DNA of 64,000 nucleotides, from assembly GCF_000188055.2 (NCBI RefSeq), contig NZ_AEUZ02000001.1, forward strand, positions 1,998,001 through 2,062,000, read 5' to 3'. Both the position numbers and the translations under genes were made by a program. The notes beneath the pieces are model-generated. The model saw nothing but the letters and a program-made list of their open reading frames with translations. It made no database searches and was not told the DNA's origin. Every line of letters begins with the position of its first letter. Position 1 is the first letter of the stretch. This document shows, piece after piece, positions 27,853-36,805 of the stretch. Source of the DNA: Streptococcus urinalis 2285-97 (lineage in GTDB: Bacteria; Bacillota; Bacilli; Lactobacillales; Streptococcaceae).

Positions 27853-29112
27853 ATGAATATATTTGAAGAACTCAAAGCTCGTGGCTTGGTCTTTCAAACG
27901 ACCGATGAAGAAGCCCTTGTCAAAGCATTAACAGAAGGGCAAGTATCCTATTATACCGGCTATGACCCAACTGCAGATAGTCTTCATCTTGGTCACCTAG
28001 TTGCTATTTTAGCGTCACGCAGACTTCAACTTGCAGGGCATAAACCTTATGCATTAGTTGGAGGAGCAACTGGATTAATTGGCGATCCATCCTTCAAAGA
28101 TGCAGAAAGAAGCTTACAAACAAAAGAGACGGTTCTTGACTGGTCACAAAAAATCAAAGATCAATTATCTCGTTTTTTAGATTTTGAAAACGGCGACAAT
28201 AAGGCTGAATTGGTTAATAACTACGATTGGTTTTCAGATATCAGCTTTATCGACTTCCTTCGTGACGTGGGAAAATACTTTACTGTTAACTACATGATGA
28301 GTAAAGACTCTGTCAAAAAACGAATTGAAACAGGCATTTCCTATACAGAATTTGCTTACCAAATTATGCAAGGTTATGATTTTTATGAATTAAATGAAAA
28401 ACATGATGTTAGTCTTCAAATTGGTGGTTCTGACCAATGGGGTAATATGACTGCTGGGACAGAGTTAATCAGACGTAAAGCAGAACGCACTGCACATGTT
28501 ATGACAGTCCCCCTCATTACTGATGCCAGTGGTAAAAAATTCGGAAAATCAGAAGGAAATGCTGTATGGCTTGATGCTGACAAAACTTCACCTTACGAAT
28601 TGTACCAATTTTGGTTAAATGTCATGGATGATGATGCTGTACGTTTCTTGAAAATCTTTACCTTCCTATCATTAGAAGAAATTGCAGAGATTGAAAAAGA
28701 ATTCAATGCTGCAAGACACGAACGTCTAGCTCAAAAAATATTAGCTAAAGAAGTTGTAACTCTTGTTCATGGCGAAGATGCCTACAAACAAGCTTTGAAT
28801 ATTACTGAACAACTTTTCGCTGGAAATATAAGGAATCTCTCAGCAAGTGAGCTAAAACAAGGCTTAAGCAATGTTCCAAATTACACTGTCAAAAAAGAGG
28901 ATAGTCTTAATATCGTTGATGTATTAGTTAGTGCAGCTATTTCTTCATCAAAACGTCAAGCACGTGAAGATGTGCAAAACGGAGCTATTTACATCAATGG
29001 TGCTCGCGTACAAGACTTAGAGTACTCTTTAGGCGATACTGACAAGATTGATGATCAATTAACGGTTATCCGTCGTGGTAAGAAAAAATATTTTGTACTG
29101 GACTTTAGCTAA
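27853..29112 (+). CDS. tyrS: Tyrosyl-tRNA synthetase
   Basis: A 419-residue class I synthetase with the HIGH-type motif HLGHL (about 46-50), the tyrosine-site segment QGYDFYELN and SDQWGN, the KMSKS-type loop KFGKSEGN (about 231) and a C-terminal S4 RNA-binding domain ([23 protein letters not shown]). The last codons (VLDFS) differ from the host version, which is still readable at 39447-39464 as VLTFE. The satellite island integrated into the 3' end and supplied the replacement tail, keeping the gene functional. A GGAGAA site precedes the ATG. Confidence 0.96.
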   Translation: MNIFEELKARGLVFQTTDEEALVKALTEGQVSYYTGYDPTADSLHLGHLVAILASRRLQLAGHKPYALVGGATGLIGDPSFKDAERSLQTKETVLDWSQKIKDQLSRFLDFENGDNKAELVNNYDWFSDISFIDFLRDVGKYFTVNYMMSKDSVKKRIETGISYTEFAYQIMQGYDFYELNEKHDVSLQIGGSDQWGNMTAGTELIRRKAERTAHVMTVPLITDASGKKFGKSEGNAVWLDADKTSPYELYQFWLNVMDDDAVRFLKIFTFLSLEEIAEIEKEFNAARHERLAQKILAKEVVTLVHGEDAYKQALNITEQLFAGNIRNLSASELKQGLSNVPNYTVKKEDSLNIVDVLVSAAISSSKRQAREDVQNGAIYINGARVQDLEYSLGDTDKIDDQLTVIRRGKKKYFVLDFS

Positions 29113-29199
29113 TCATATACTAGCATAGAACCCTTGGAACGTTGATATTGCAGGATTTCTGGAAAAACCTATCTCCTTACATTTTTACTTATTTTTATC

Positions 29200-29226
29200 A
29201 AAAGTCCACAAAAAGGGGAGTAAATT
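29200..29226 (+). repeat. Integrase arm-type direct repeat, left
   Basis: 27 bp beginning AAAAGTCCACAAAAAG, perfectly repeated at 39343-39369. A second shared motif, AACGTTGATATT, lies outside it on both ends (29138-29149; 39401-39412). Such repeats at both ends, internal to the core repeats, are typical arm sites of tyrosine integrases. Confidence 0.75.
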
Positions 29227-29262
29227 TTACGAGTTCAGCAGGCAAGAAACTAGCACCCAAAA

Positions 29263-29283
29263 GGTGCTTTTTTTGGTTTGGTA
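29263..29283 (+). terminator. Terminator downstream of tyrS inside the island
   Basis: GCACC-CAAAA-GGTGC followed by seven T. It ends tyrS transcripts just inside the island. Confidence 0.75.
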
Positions 29284-29478
29284 TAATATAAACATACTTA
29301 CTACATTGCACTAATCTTACTTTAGTTTGAAAGCTATCCCACTTTTGGGGTGACTTTTCTTTTGCTCCCAGACACGTTCTACAGGCGCTAAATCAAACTT
29401 AAAATACTGGTCTAGTATAATTACCCTCGGAAAGTCTTTGCGGTTGCTGTAGGCTATTAAGAACGTTGTTTATGAGGC

Positions 29479-29829
29479 TTAAAATTGATTGTGGCGCGTG
29501 AGTTGCTCTAAAGCCTTGTTATGATGTCTGAGTAGTGTTTGTCTTGGATAAAATAGCTTATCTGCTATATCAGCCCATTTGAGATTATTTATATAGCGTT
29601 CAGTCAGTATGTTACGCTGTAGTTTATCATCTAGGCTATTGATTAAATCTATGTCATCTTGTAAGTCTGCTTCTGCTTGCTCAATCTGTTTCAAGTCCTC
29701 TGTCTCAATACGTGCTAAATGCTCAGGCGATAACTTAACCAACTCCCTATCATGTTCCAAGGTTGCTTTCAAGTTCTCAATATACAAACGCTTATAATAC
29801 ATGTTTTTTAGTCTTTCTTTGATTTCCAT
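29479..29829 (-). CDS. ArpU/DUF1492-like transcriptional regulator
   Basis: A 116-residue helical protein with an N-terminal coiled-coil (ERLKNMYYKRLYIENLKATLEHDRELVKLSPEHLARIETEDLKQIEQAEADLQDDIDLI, described here by its start and heptad pattern) and a C-terminal sigma-region-4-like HTH around RYINNLKWADIADKLFYPRQTLLRHHNKAL. This is the design of phage late transcription activators of the ArpU/RinA type (DUF1492). It is at the left end of the island. It could respond to or mimic helper phage late control. Start follows an AGGAGACAG site. Confidence 0.75.
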   Translation of the reverse strand: MEIKERLKNMYYKRLYIENLKATLEHDRELVKLSPEHLARIETEDLKQIEQAEADLQDDIDLINSLDDKLQRNILTERYINNLKWADIADKLFYPRQTLLRHHNKALEQLTRHNQF

Positions 29830-30473
29830 TTTCTGTCTCCTGTGTTATAATATATGCATTGGCACAAAGCCAAAATAAATATAGAAAATGTTATGATATC
29901 AGTAGCGTTTCATATTTGAGGTTTGTGTGAGTAGGGCTTTTTTTGGGTCTATAGGTTCGTCCTATAGGCTTTTTTTATGCAATCTAAAAGCGGAACAAAT
30001 AGAAAGTTAACTGATAAACAAAACACAATCAAAATAAGACTTTTCAAGGTTATATGACACCCCTTAAAAATCTGAAAAAATGGCGCGTGATACAAGCTAA
30101 CACCTTGTCGTGGCTCTCCTATGGCTCATACACGGGGGCGGGGGTTAATTTAAACACTCGGATAATATAATTATACCCAAATCACTTAAAACGTCATACA
30201 GGGCATTTTAGGGGCTAATAATGACGTGCTAGAAAAATCAAAAACGGTTTTTTTTGCACAGAAGAGGGCAGCGTCCTTTAATCACGAACAAACATAGCCC
30301 CGTTAAAAAGTGTGTGGGGTACTTTCCGAATAATAAACAAGGGAAGCGCGTGTTTCTCTCGCTTCGCTCTTGGTTCGTTTCTCTATCCAAGCAAAAAGCC
30401 TACTGATAATCAGTAAGCTTCTTATCTTGCCTTTGCTGTCTCGTCTGTTGATACTATGATAACATACTTTGCT
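29830..30473. other. 644 bp intergenic stretch in the island
   Basis: No ORF with a credible start was found. It contains a small hairpin CTATAGG/CCTATAG with a T tract at 29949-29975 (plus strand) and a minus-strand terminator at 30391-30423. The middle (30050-30380) is less A+T-rich than its surroundings and repeats GCGCGT-like words, but no recognisable signal was found; a packaging site is a possibility only. Confidence 0.5.
30391..30423 (-). terminator. Terminator of the 267-residue ORF
   Basis: Stem GCTTACTGAT/ATCAGTAGGC followed by TTTTT on the minus strand. Confidence 0.75.
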
Positions 30474-31277
30474 TTAATCTTCTTTGTTTAGATTTGTATT
30501 GTAATACTCTAAACCTTGATATTCATTGTCAATGTCTACAGACTTGAATAAGTCAATCGCTTCATCATCTAGCATATCAAGCGTTCTGATTGCTGTTTCA
30601 CTATCTGCGTTCAATGGTTCATCACTTAACAAACGTTCTGCATAATCTAACAACTCACTCTCATATAATGCAACCTTGTTAATCAATTCCTCAAACGTTG
30701 CTTGTTCCTTTAGCTGTTCTGTTCGTTTGTCAATGTACTCATGAATAGTATCATCATACTCATAGCAGACAATCTCACGCGCTTCCTTGTCGTTGTCCTC
30801 TACTTCTTTAGCTAACTCTTGATATTGTGCCATCTCGTTTGATTGGTTATCCAAGTCACTTTCTTCCTCGATTGGCTTTGGTTGATAATGTAATTCATTA
30901 TCTTCTAACATCATCAAGAAGCTTTCCAAACAATTGAAAACACTAAAAGCGATTGTTTCGAATTCTTCTTGTTTCTCTTCGGGAAGATAGCTCTTATAGT
31001 CTTTGGTCTGTAATAGCTCGGATAGTTCGCAAGTTTCTTCTACCCATGCTTTGAGTTCTGTTAGGGGCATTGGTGCTGTTGATTTGTTTGTGTTAGTCAT
31101 ATTAGTTACCTCTTTCATATTTTGATTGTTTGCTATTTGATAAGCTAGCTTGTAAATCTCTAGTGCTGTTGTTTTGTCACAATTAAAGTCGTTCATGATA
31201 TGCTTAACTGCGTTAACCATACTGCTTATAAATGTCATAGGATTGTTATAAGTCATTTTCACATCTTGTTTATCCAT
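30474..31277 (-). CDS. Hypothetical island protein (267 aa)
   Basis: An acidic, helix-rich protein without membrane segments. The N-terminal part (MTFISSMVNAVKHIMNDFNCDKTTALEIYKLAYQIANN, described by its start and end) could be a small helical domain; the rest is rich in Glu/Asp/Leu and looks like an extended coiled-coil. No family recognised. It lies downstream of the origin and primase and has its own AAAGG site. Possibly involved in replication or interference, but nothing in the sequence proves it. Confidence 0.6.
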   Translation of the reverse strand: MDKQDVKMTYNNPMTFISSMVNAVKHIMNDFNCDKTTALEIYKLAYQIANNQNMKEVTNMTNTNKSTAPMPLTELKAWVEETCELSELLQTKDYKSYLPEEKQEEFETIAFSVFNCLESFLMMLEDNELHYQPKPIEEESDLDNQSNEMAQYQELAKEVEDNDKEAREIVCYEYDDTIHEYIDKRTEQLKEQATFEELINKVALYESELLDYAERLLSDEPLNADSETAIRTLDMLDDEAIDLFKSVDIDNEYQGLEYYNTNLNKED

Positions 31278-31302
31278 TTTCTTAATTTACCTTTCTGATT
31301 TT

Positions 31303-31540
31303 TGGAACGTTTGGAAACTTCGTGGAACGTTTCTTTGTTCCTGATATCCCTTGTGTCCCAAGGCTTTGGCGCGTTTGTCACTTTTTTAACGTATAAATTA
31401 TTTTTTCTTTTTTATACACTCTTTTTTTATTTATATGTATTTTATTATTAATGTACTAAATGTAAAAAATGTTCCAAAACCTTGGGGCTGTAAGATTAGC
31501 TCGTGGAACGTTAACAAATACGAATGTTCCAAGTGTTCCA
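31303..31540. repeat. Iteron-flanked A+T-rich region: probable replication origin of the island
   Basis: Copies of TGGAACRT in both orientations lie at 31303-31310, 31323-31330, 31469-31476, 31504-31511, 31524-31531 and 31533-31540 with a variant at 31311. They flank an A+T-rich stretch (31381-31468). It is immediately downstream of the primase-helicase gene. Staphylococcal pathogenicity islands have origins of exactly this plan, recognised by their Rep helicase. Confidence 0.75.
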
Positions 31541-31546
31541 AAAAAA

Positions 31547-33181
31547 TTATTTATGTTTTGCGTTGTTATTCCAATATCCCCTATCTTTTTTGGATTTCTT
31601 GCGTTTCTCCGGTGTCTCTCTGCCGTTTGAATAGGTCGCAAGACTAGCATAGTCTGGTATATCCTCTTTAGGGTAAAAGCCTAAATGTAGTTGCCTACCT
31701 GCTGGAATAGTTCTTACACCAACTCTAATGTAAGGTGGTAAAATCTGCTTAATATCTCTGTGTAATCCTCTTTCAGTTTTAAAAAGCGATTGATTAAAAT
31801 AATCTTGATACTGTTTCCAGCAATACCAAATAAAATCATTGGGAATAAATTCACTCGCCAAATCTTCTTTAAATGTCTTTTCAACAAAATCTAAAACAGG
31901 ATTAATGTCCTTTTGGTGTTCGCCTAATAAAGTTTGAGACTGTTTGGGATTAATGTCTTCTAGCGGTGTTTCAATCGCTAACTTAACCAAATACTCTAGG
32001 ACTTCTTTGCGATTGATATAATCTTTTTTGATAGCTGGGTTTGGTTTAACTTTAAATTTGCTTGAAAATGTCAAAATTCTAAACCGTCTGTCAATTGCTG
32101 ATACATCACCATTCATACGTGGGAGACCGTTGGAAGATTGTACAACGGTCATATTTAACCTCAACGAATAAGGCTTTTTCCCTTTGTCCTCAATTGTCAT
32201 AATATCACCAGTCGCAAGACTAAACATATCAGAGGTATCTTTGATAATAGCGTCTTTTTGGACATCATCACCAATAACTAACGATTTTCCAAGCAAAATA
32301 GAAGTGGTAAAACGGCTTTTATTTAAGTCTGTAATTTTAAGACTTGCAACGTTTTCCAAACCAACCAAATTTATTAGCAACTGTTGAAAAGTTCCTTTAC
32401 CTGTTCCGCCCTCGCCGTACAACCAAAAAATTTTTTCTAGTGATTGACCTGTAACGCTCGCTTTAATAATTTGGATAGCAAGCTGGTACAATTCCTTATC
32501 ACCGTCAAACAATTCTTTAAGCCAATCTGTCACTTTCCAACCGTTTATAGTTGGCTCTTTGGCATAAGGATTGTAGGCGGTTTTGATTTTTCTAGTGACA
32601 ATGATTTGAGGATTGAAAGGCTCAAATTTGCCTGTTGCGTTGTTATAAAGTTGTCTGCCAATAGCTGTATACTCACCTTGTATTTTCTTGATTGGGCTTT
32701 TGTGTGCGATTTTGTAAAGCGTATCAAATGCTTGTTTTTCAGTAGCGTTTGGAAAAATAAGCATAATCAAATCTTGTAAGAATTCGTTATCCTCGGTGTA
32801 GATACCTTTGTCAGGGTGATAAAAGTACAAAGGCGCTTTCTGATTTTGTCCCTCTGGCTTAATACGTGTAAAGTGAATATATTTTTTTAAGATAATTGCA
32901 ACGGCAAGAGGTGCGCTTGGAGTCGCTTTTTTACGCGCTTTCTCAGCGTATGCTCTTGTTGTCTTATCCTCTGCATTCTCATGCTCTAACATGTATTCTT
33001 GATAAGCACGGTTATAGGCATCACGTTTGATTTTTTCAACCTCATCAAATAACACGCTTTTTATATTTTTAAACGTTGTTAAATAATTGTCTTCCTGCTC
33101 CTCTGTGATTGGTGCCGACAACGGGATAGACGTTGAAACGTCTGGCACTTTTTCATCAAGCTGTTTCATAAATTCGCTCAT
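31547..33181 (-). CDS. Phage/plasmid primase-helicase (D5/P4 family, SF3)
   Basis: A 544-residue replication protein. The C-terminal half is an SF3 helicase with Walker A GEGGTGKGTFQQ (about 255-262), Walker B SLVIGDDVQ and sensor SSNGLPRMNG. The preceding D5_N-type region (about 100-240) and a short winged-helix-like C-terminus are typical. No AEP primase motif is obvious, so it may be helicase only. The 26 bp overlap with the upstream ORF implies co-translation. The adjacent iterons suggest it is the origin-binding initiator. Confidence 0.88.
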   Translation of the reverse strand: MSEFMKQLDEKVPDVSTSIPLSAPITEEQEDNYLTTFKNIKSVLFDEVEKIKRDAYNRAYQEYMLEHENAEDKTTRAYAEKARKKATPSAPLAVAIILKKYIHFTRIKPEGQNQKAPLYFYHPDKGIYTEDNEFLQDLIMLIFPNATEKQAFDTLYKIAHKSPIKKIQGEYTAIGRQLYNNATGKFEPFNPQIIVTRKIKTAYNPYAKEPTINGWKVTDWLKELFDGDKELYQLAIQIIKASVTGQSLEKIFWLYGEGGTGKGTFQQLLINLVGLENVASLKITDLNKSRFTTSILLGKSLVIGDDVQKDAIIKDTSDMFSLATGDIMTIEDKGKKPYSLRLNMTVVQSSNGLPRMNGDVSAIDRRFRILTFSSKFKVKPNPAIKKDYINRKEVLEYLVKLAIETPLEDINPKQSQTLLGEHQKDINPVLDFVEKTFKEDLASEFIPNDFIWYCWKQYQDYFNQSLFKTERGLHRDIKQILPPYIRVGVRTIPAGRQLHLGFYPKEDIPDYASLATYSNGRETPEKRKKSKKDRGYWNNNAKHK

Positions 33182-33704
33182 TCAGTTCCTCCTTGAAAAT
33201 CGTATTAATGGTGTTTAGAAAGCAGATATTAAGGTTATTGCTTTTGGTTAAGCTAGCATACAACTGTGTGATTTGCTCGTATGAATAGCCGTTTAGGTAG
33301 AATAACTTAACAAAGGCTATGATTTCTTCTTTGCTAAATAGTCCGTAAGCTATCCAATCAAACACAAGTCCCATAATAGGCAATGGACTTCCTGCTCTCT
33401 GTCTGTTCAGGTATTCATGTTCTAACTCGTCTAACACGTCCGCTAGCTTGTCTTGCACGCTTGCTATCTGATAATCTCTAGCAACCTGCCAACCGTCCTC
33501 TAAATAGCTTTCTAGGTCGTCTGTGGCGGTTACAGTTACCGTGATACCTTTATAGCTAAATGGCACTAGATAAAAGTCTGGTGGTTGGTAGTAGGTCATC
33601 ATGACATGATTGTCTTTGGCTATGGTTCGTGTGGGATTGTCCTTTAGAAAGCCAAACAAAGGTAAAACTTGCTTATTGATTTGTAAGTTAATCAACTGGT
33701 ACAT
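33156..33704 (-). CDS. Hypothetical island protein (182 aa) upstream of primase-helicase
   Basis: Starts MYQLINLQINKQVLPLFGFL and has a beta-rich N-terminal half and a helical C-terminal half with FDWIAYGLFSKEEIIAFVKLFYLNGYS. No family recognised. It overlaps both neighbours (26 bp with the primase-helicase and touching the small basic ORF). Its position suggests a replication accessory or primase-type partner; that is inference from context. Confidence 0.65.
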   Translation of the reverse strand: MYQLINLQINKQVLPLFGFLKDNPTRTIAKDNHVMMTYYQPPDFYLVPFSYKGITVTVTATDDLESYLEDGWQVARDYQIASVQDKLADVLDELEHEYLNRQRAGSPLPIMGLVFDWIAYGLFSKEEIIAFVKLFYLNGYSYEQITQLYASLTKSNNLNICFLNTINTIFKEELNERIYETA

Positions 33705-33705
33705 A

Positions 33706-33852
33706 CTAATACCCTCTTCTCCGTTTTTTCTTCAACTTTTTAAGTCTTTTTTGTTCTTCTTGCTGTTCCAATGTAGGGCGACGGTCTTTATAATGCTTCT
33801 CATTGTGATAATGTCCGCCACCTTGTGCAGGGTGTATATTATATCTTCCCAT
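33706..33852 (-). CDS. Small basic island protein (48 aa)
   Basis: A short ORF starting MGRYNIHPAQGGGHYHNEKH and ending in a lysine/arginine-rich tail. GGAGTTGGATA lies upstream. It touches the start of the 182-residue ORF and overlaps the preceding ORF by 14 bp. Probably a real nucleic-acid-binding small protein; function unknown. Confidence 0.6.
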   Translation of the reverse strand: MGRYNIHPAQGGGHYHNEKHYKDRRPTLEQQEEQKRLKKLKKKRRRGY

Positions 33853-34003
33853 TATCCAACTCCTCTAAAATTTCAATAAGCTGTGGTATTTTTTGTTCAA
33901 CTAATCGTAAAACTGCTTGACTAGTGTTCAAATTATCATCAACCAAAGCCACAGTTGCTAACGTCTGTAGGTCATTTAACTCTGGTATAATATCATCAAT
34001 CAT
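33839..34003 (-). CDS. Small acidic island protein (54 aa)
   Basis: A short ORF starting MIDDIIPELNDLQTLATVAL, rich in Leu/Asp/Glu and probably helical. AGGAGTAG precedes the ATG. It overlaps the following small ORF, in keeping with the tightly packed island operon. No family recognised. Confidence 0.6.
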   Translation of the reverse strand: MIDDIIPELNDLQTLATVALVDDNLNTSQAVLRLVEQKIPQLIEILEELDNGKI

Positions 34004-34272
34004 TTTTCTACTCCTAAAAATATTAAAATGTCATCAATTTTGTAAAATACAGTGCGCGTGCCTTCGATTGGTGGCATGTATCGTTTTAAACCTGCCTGCT
34101 CCCACCGTTGCAACGTGTTAAAGCTAACAGATAAGTCTGTTAGTAGTTCATCTTGTGTGATTAGTCCTAATGTTTTGGACTTTGGCTTGGTATAGGACTT
34201 TAGAAAACCAGATACCAGCTTCAGCACTTCCATTTTTAGGCTTTCTTCACTCTCTCTACTCAAACTAAACAT
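34000..34272 (-). CDS. MerR/excisionase-like HTH protein
   Basis: A 90-residue protein whose C-terminal part (TQDELLTDLSVSFNTLQRWEQ followed by a winged region YMPPIEGTRTVFYKIDDIL) is a MerR/AlpA-type helix-turn-helix. Proteins of this type act as excisionases or activators in satellites and prophages. It overlaps the next ORF by 4 bp and lies 2 bp after the upstream ORF. Confidence 0.72.
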   Translation of the reverse strand: MFSLSRESEESLKMEVLKLVSGFLKSYTKPKSKTLGLITQDELLTDLSVSFNTLQRWEQAGLKRYMPPIEGTRTVFYKIDDILIFLGVEK

Positions 34273-34274
34273 AC

Positions 34275-34625
34275 TTACACTCCCTCTAACAGTTTCTTGA
34301 CAAGTTGCTTATATTCTTCTGGTTCAGCATTCATTAGCACATTTAAGCGTTTTTGTTCGTCTTGTAATTGATCGTAGAAAGATTTAGCGCCGTCTAGTAA
34401 TTCAGCTTTATCTTCTGGGATAAAATAGCCACGATTAAAACCATGTCTAACACCAACAATAGGAATACCATACCTTGTGATTAGTTGGCTGATAATCTTC
34501 TGTACCGTTCTTTCCTCTAGTTTTAAGGTTAGGGCTATTTCTGCCCCTGTAGTTGGGTTCTCTGCCCCCACTTTGATTTGTCTTAACACGCGCTTATAAT
34601 TTACTGGTAAAGTTGGAAGCTTCAT
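34275..34625 (-). CDS. HTH-containing island protein (116 aa)
   Basis: The N-terminal half has a winged-helix appearance (TTGAEIALTLKLEERTVQKIISQLITRYGIPIVGVR) followed by a charged helical tail. Such small winged-helix proteins are often found ahead of replication genes in streptococcal satellites. It overlaps the upstream ORF by 4 bp. Function inferred only as DNA binding. Confidence 0.65.
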   Translation of the reverse strand: MKLPTLPVNYKRVLRQIKVGAENPTTGAEIALTLKLEERTVQKIISQLITRYGIPIVGVRHGFNRGYFIPEDKAELLDGAKSFYDQLQDEQKRLNVLMNAEPEEYKQLVKKLLEGV

Positions 34626-34858
34626 TCAATCGTCTCTCTTTCTTTGCTGACTAGAATAATCTGACCTTTATCCCACATATCGAAGCAATCAGTCAAGATT
34701 TCCAATACTCGCTCTAATTGATTTTGTTCCTCGATACTGTAACAATCAAATTTATTTTCTAGCGAAAAATCAATCATAATATCCAAGGCTTCCGATAGGT
34801 TTTCTCCGAACTTTTCAGCCCTTACTTTAGCAAGATTGGCGCTTGTTTTATCTGTCAT
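34622..34858 (-). CDS. Hypothetical island protein (78 aa)
   Basis: Short acidic helical protein (MTDKTSANLAKVRAEKFGEN), unrecognised. Start codon overlaps the stop of the preceding small ORF (ATGA). Confidence 0.6.
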   Translation of the reverse strand: MTDKTSANLAKVRAEKFGENLSEALDIMIDFSLENKFDCYSIEEQNQLERVLEILTDCFDMWDKGQIILVSKERETIE

Positions 34859-35013
34859 AACAATATTTCTCCTTTATCTAGCTTAGCAATCTGATTTTTA
34901 ACCCATGCTCCCCTATCTTCTCGCTGTTCCAAGTGCTTGAATTCTTCCAATTCGGCAAACGTTACACGCTCATTGATAAGGTCAGCTATTTTATTTAATT
35001 CTTTATCTGTCAT
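34855..35013 (-). CDS. Hypothetical island protein (52 aa)
   Basis: Short ORF starting MTDKELNKIADLINERVTF, with an AAGGAGACAG site upstream and an ATGA overlap with the next gene. Helical and charged; no family recognised. Confidence 0.58.
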   Translation of the reverse strand: MTDKELNKIADLINERVTFAELEEFKHLEQREDRGAWVKNQIAKLDKGEILL

Positions 35014-35024
35014 GGTCTGTCTCC

Positions 35025-35219
35025 TTAATTATAATAACGTCCCTGTGATTGAATATAAGCCCCATACCGTTCTTGAATATGGTTGTCAGGTATTTCTTCC
35101 TTAACTTCTTTTGGAGCTTCTACAGGCTTGATTTTGGCTATTTCAATGCCAATTAGAATAAGAATAGCTATAAGCACCAACTGCGCCCAAATTGGTAAAT
35201 TAATTTCTTGGTATATCAT
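35025..35219 (-). CDS. Small single-span membrane protein (64 aa)
   Basis: One hydrophobic segment (LPIWAQLVLIAILILIGIEI, residues 8-27) followed by a proline/glutamate-rich soluble tail. Overlaps the preceding gene by 4 bp. Unknown function; small membrane proteins of satellites can act in phage interference. Confidence 0.6.
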   Translation of the reverse strand: MIYQEINLPIWAQLVLIAILILIGIEIAKIKPVEAPKEVKEEIPDNHIQERYGAYIQSQGRYYN

Positions 35220-35494
35220 GATTTAAGCCCCTCTAATTCTTTCTCGTTATCGCATTCTAACAATGCAAAGGAAACGTCATTTAATAGCTTATTGATTTGT
35301 CGGTTTTGCTCATAAGTAGTTGATAAAAACTTTCTGGCTAGCCAATCAAATTTTATTTCATCGCTGTTTTGAATAACTTCTAAAACCTCAATGTTGTTGT
35401 TAGTCATTTCTAGTCTATTCATGATATCCGATAAGCTATCACCAAAGTTTTTCAATTGCTCTGCTGTTAAATAGATTTTTATTTCTTGTTTCAT
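35216..35494 (-). CDS. Hypothetical island protein (92 aa)
   Basis: Helical acidic protein starting MKQEIKIYLTAEQLKNFGDS. The open frame continues 90 bp further upstream, but AAGGAAAA precedes the ATG at 35494 and the upstream part is lysine/arginine-rich and unlike the rest, so the shorter form is preferred. No family recognised. Confidence 0.55.
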   Translation of the reverse strand: MKQEIKIYLTAEQLKNFGDSLSDIMNRLEMTNNNIEVLEVIQNSDEIKFDWLARKFLSTTYEQNRQINKLLNDVSFALLECDNEKELEGLKS

Positions 35495-35730
35495 AATTAT
35501 TTTTCCTTGTCGCCTTTTAATGTTTTTTCTTGTATATACTTCCTTGTTGTTAGTTTTAAGAGTTTCCGCTCTCTGTCTGGACACAATAGTCTAACTTTGA
35601 TAAAATTAAACTATATAAACTTTGCTAAAACCCTTTTAATAATGGCTTGCCTGCTTTTTATTAATCGTGTTTTATTTCCAACTTAAAGGCTTGTTAGAGT
35701 GGTGTCTGCTAAGCCTTTTTTTCTTTGCTT

Positions 35731-36396
35731 TCACGCGCCTTGTGAGAGCTTTTCTTTTTGTCTAAAGACCATTGTTTTTATCTCTTGATAGCTAAAATTC
35801 AGATTGATTAGAGCTATTGCCATGTCCTCTAATGCTTGATACTGCGCTAACTCAATACTATTCAAGCAATCGATACCAGTTTCACCGCCTCGCTTAGTGG
35901 TTAATTGTGTTTTGTTATAGCCCGTAACACCTTTTAGCAAAAGGTTGTAAACAGTAGAATAAGCCATTTTAGGGGCGTTCTCCCAACGGTTAATAACTTC
36001 GTTAAGCGCTAAACGTTTAGGTCTTTCTAACGCTCGTTGTAAACGGAAGTTAGCATTTTCTTTTTCTAATCCCTCTATATAGTCATATATCCAAGCCCTG
36101 AATACTTTTCCTTTTTCTGTTCGGGATAACATACCAATTTCAAATATGCCCCGTTTGTTAAATAAACGTGTTTCTTGGGTACCCCCCAAGCTGTGGGGTA
36201 CCTTTGCAATAACTGAATATTCGTCACTTCTTAAATAGGAGTTACGTTCTAACATTCTTTCAATGCCCTTACGGTTCTTGTATCCAAACCCTTGGGCTAG
36301 CTGTTCGATAGTAACCAAGATTTCTCTATCTTTATTCAAATAAAAATCAATCTTGATTTTCCCAAATTCGCCTTTTTCCTTTTTAATAATTTGCAT
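35731..36396 (-). CDS. Antirepressor-like protein (BRO-N / Rha type)
   Basis: A 221-residue protein. Residues about 1-110 have the BRO-N/Rha pattern: LVTIEQLAQGFGYKNRKGIERMLERN, TRLFNKRGIFEIGMLSRTEKGKVFRAWIYDYIEGLE. The C-terminal half is helical and unrecognised. Proteins of this type counteract CI-like repressors or redirect lysogeny decisions. It follows the Cro-like gene in the leftward early operon. Confidence 0.8.
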   Translation of the reverse strand: MQIIKKEKGEFGKIKIDFYLNKDREILVTIEQLAQGFGYKNRKGIERMLERNSYLRSDEYSVIAKVPHSLGGTQETRLFNKRGIFEIGMLSRTEKGKVFRAWIYDYIEGLEKENANFRLQRALERPKRLALNEVINRWENAPKMAYSTVYNLLLKGVTGYNKTQLTTKRGGETGIDCLNSIELAQYQALEDMAIALINLNFSYQEIKTMVFRQKEKLSQGA

Positions 36397-36444
36397 TTCT
36401 GACCTGCCTTTCTAGTCTTCTGCGTTCATCATATTCCACCTTCT

Positions 36445-36642
36445 CTAGTCTTCTGCATTCAATAGTTCGTCAATAGTAACACCTAAATAGTCAGCAACTT
36501 TTTGCAATGTTTTAATATCTGGGTGTTTTGTACGCTCATAATACAAAGCTGTTAAGGTACTTTTAGATATGCCCGTTGCTTTGTGGATGTCTGAAACCTT
36601 TTTACGTTGCTTTGCTAAAAGAATACGAAAATTATTTTTCAT
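36445..36642 (-). CDS. Cro-like XRE family regulator
   Basis: A 65-residue single-domain HTH_XRE protein (ISKSTLTALYYERTKHPDIKTLQKVADYLGVTIDELL). First gene of the leftward island operon and divergent from the larger repressor, the classical Cro position. GGAGTTG precedes the ATG. Confidence 0.85.
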   Translation of the reverse strand: MKNNFRILLAKQRKKVSDIHKATGISKSTLTALYYERTKHPDIKTLQKVADYLGVTIDELLNAED

Positions 36643-36681
36643 AGTCCAACAACTCCTTTTTTGTTTTTTTGTGTAAAAAAA

Positions 36682-36780
36682 TAGCGTTAAGGCTAAATTT
36701 ATACTCTTGATTATACACTACATTTTTATCATGTCAAGTAAAAAAATAAAAAAACTTGAAAAATATTAGCGTATAAGCTA
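36682..36780. promoter_or_regulatory. Operator pair in the island control region
   Basis: TAGCGTTAAGGCTA (36682-36695) and TAGCGTATAAGCTA (36767-36780) are two copies of an imperfect palindrome TAGCnTnnnnGCTA in the intergenic region between the divergent repressor genes, one near each start. Probable binding sites of the CI/Cro-like proteins. Confidence 0.7.
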
Positions 36781-36805
36781 AAATATTCTCCAAGGAGGGG
36801 TTTCT

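Noticed and set aside
29830..30473. A terminase small subunit or packaging gene in the island gap
   Set aside because: No ORF of suitable length or start exists; a cos/pac site cannot be recognised without a helper phage sequence.
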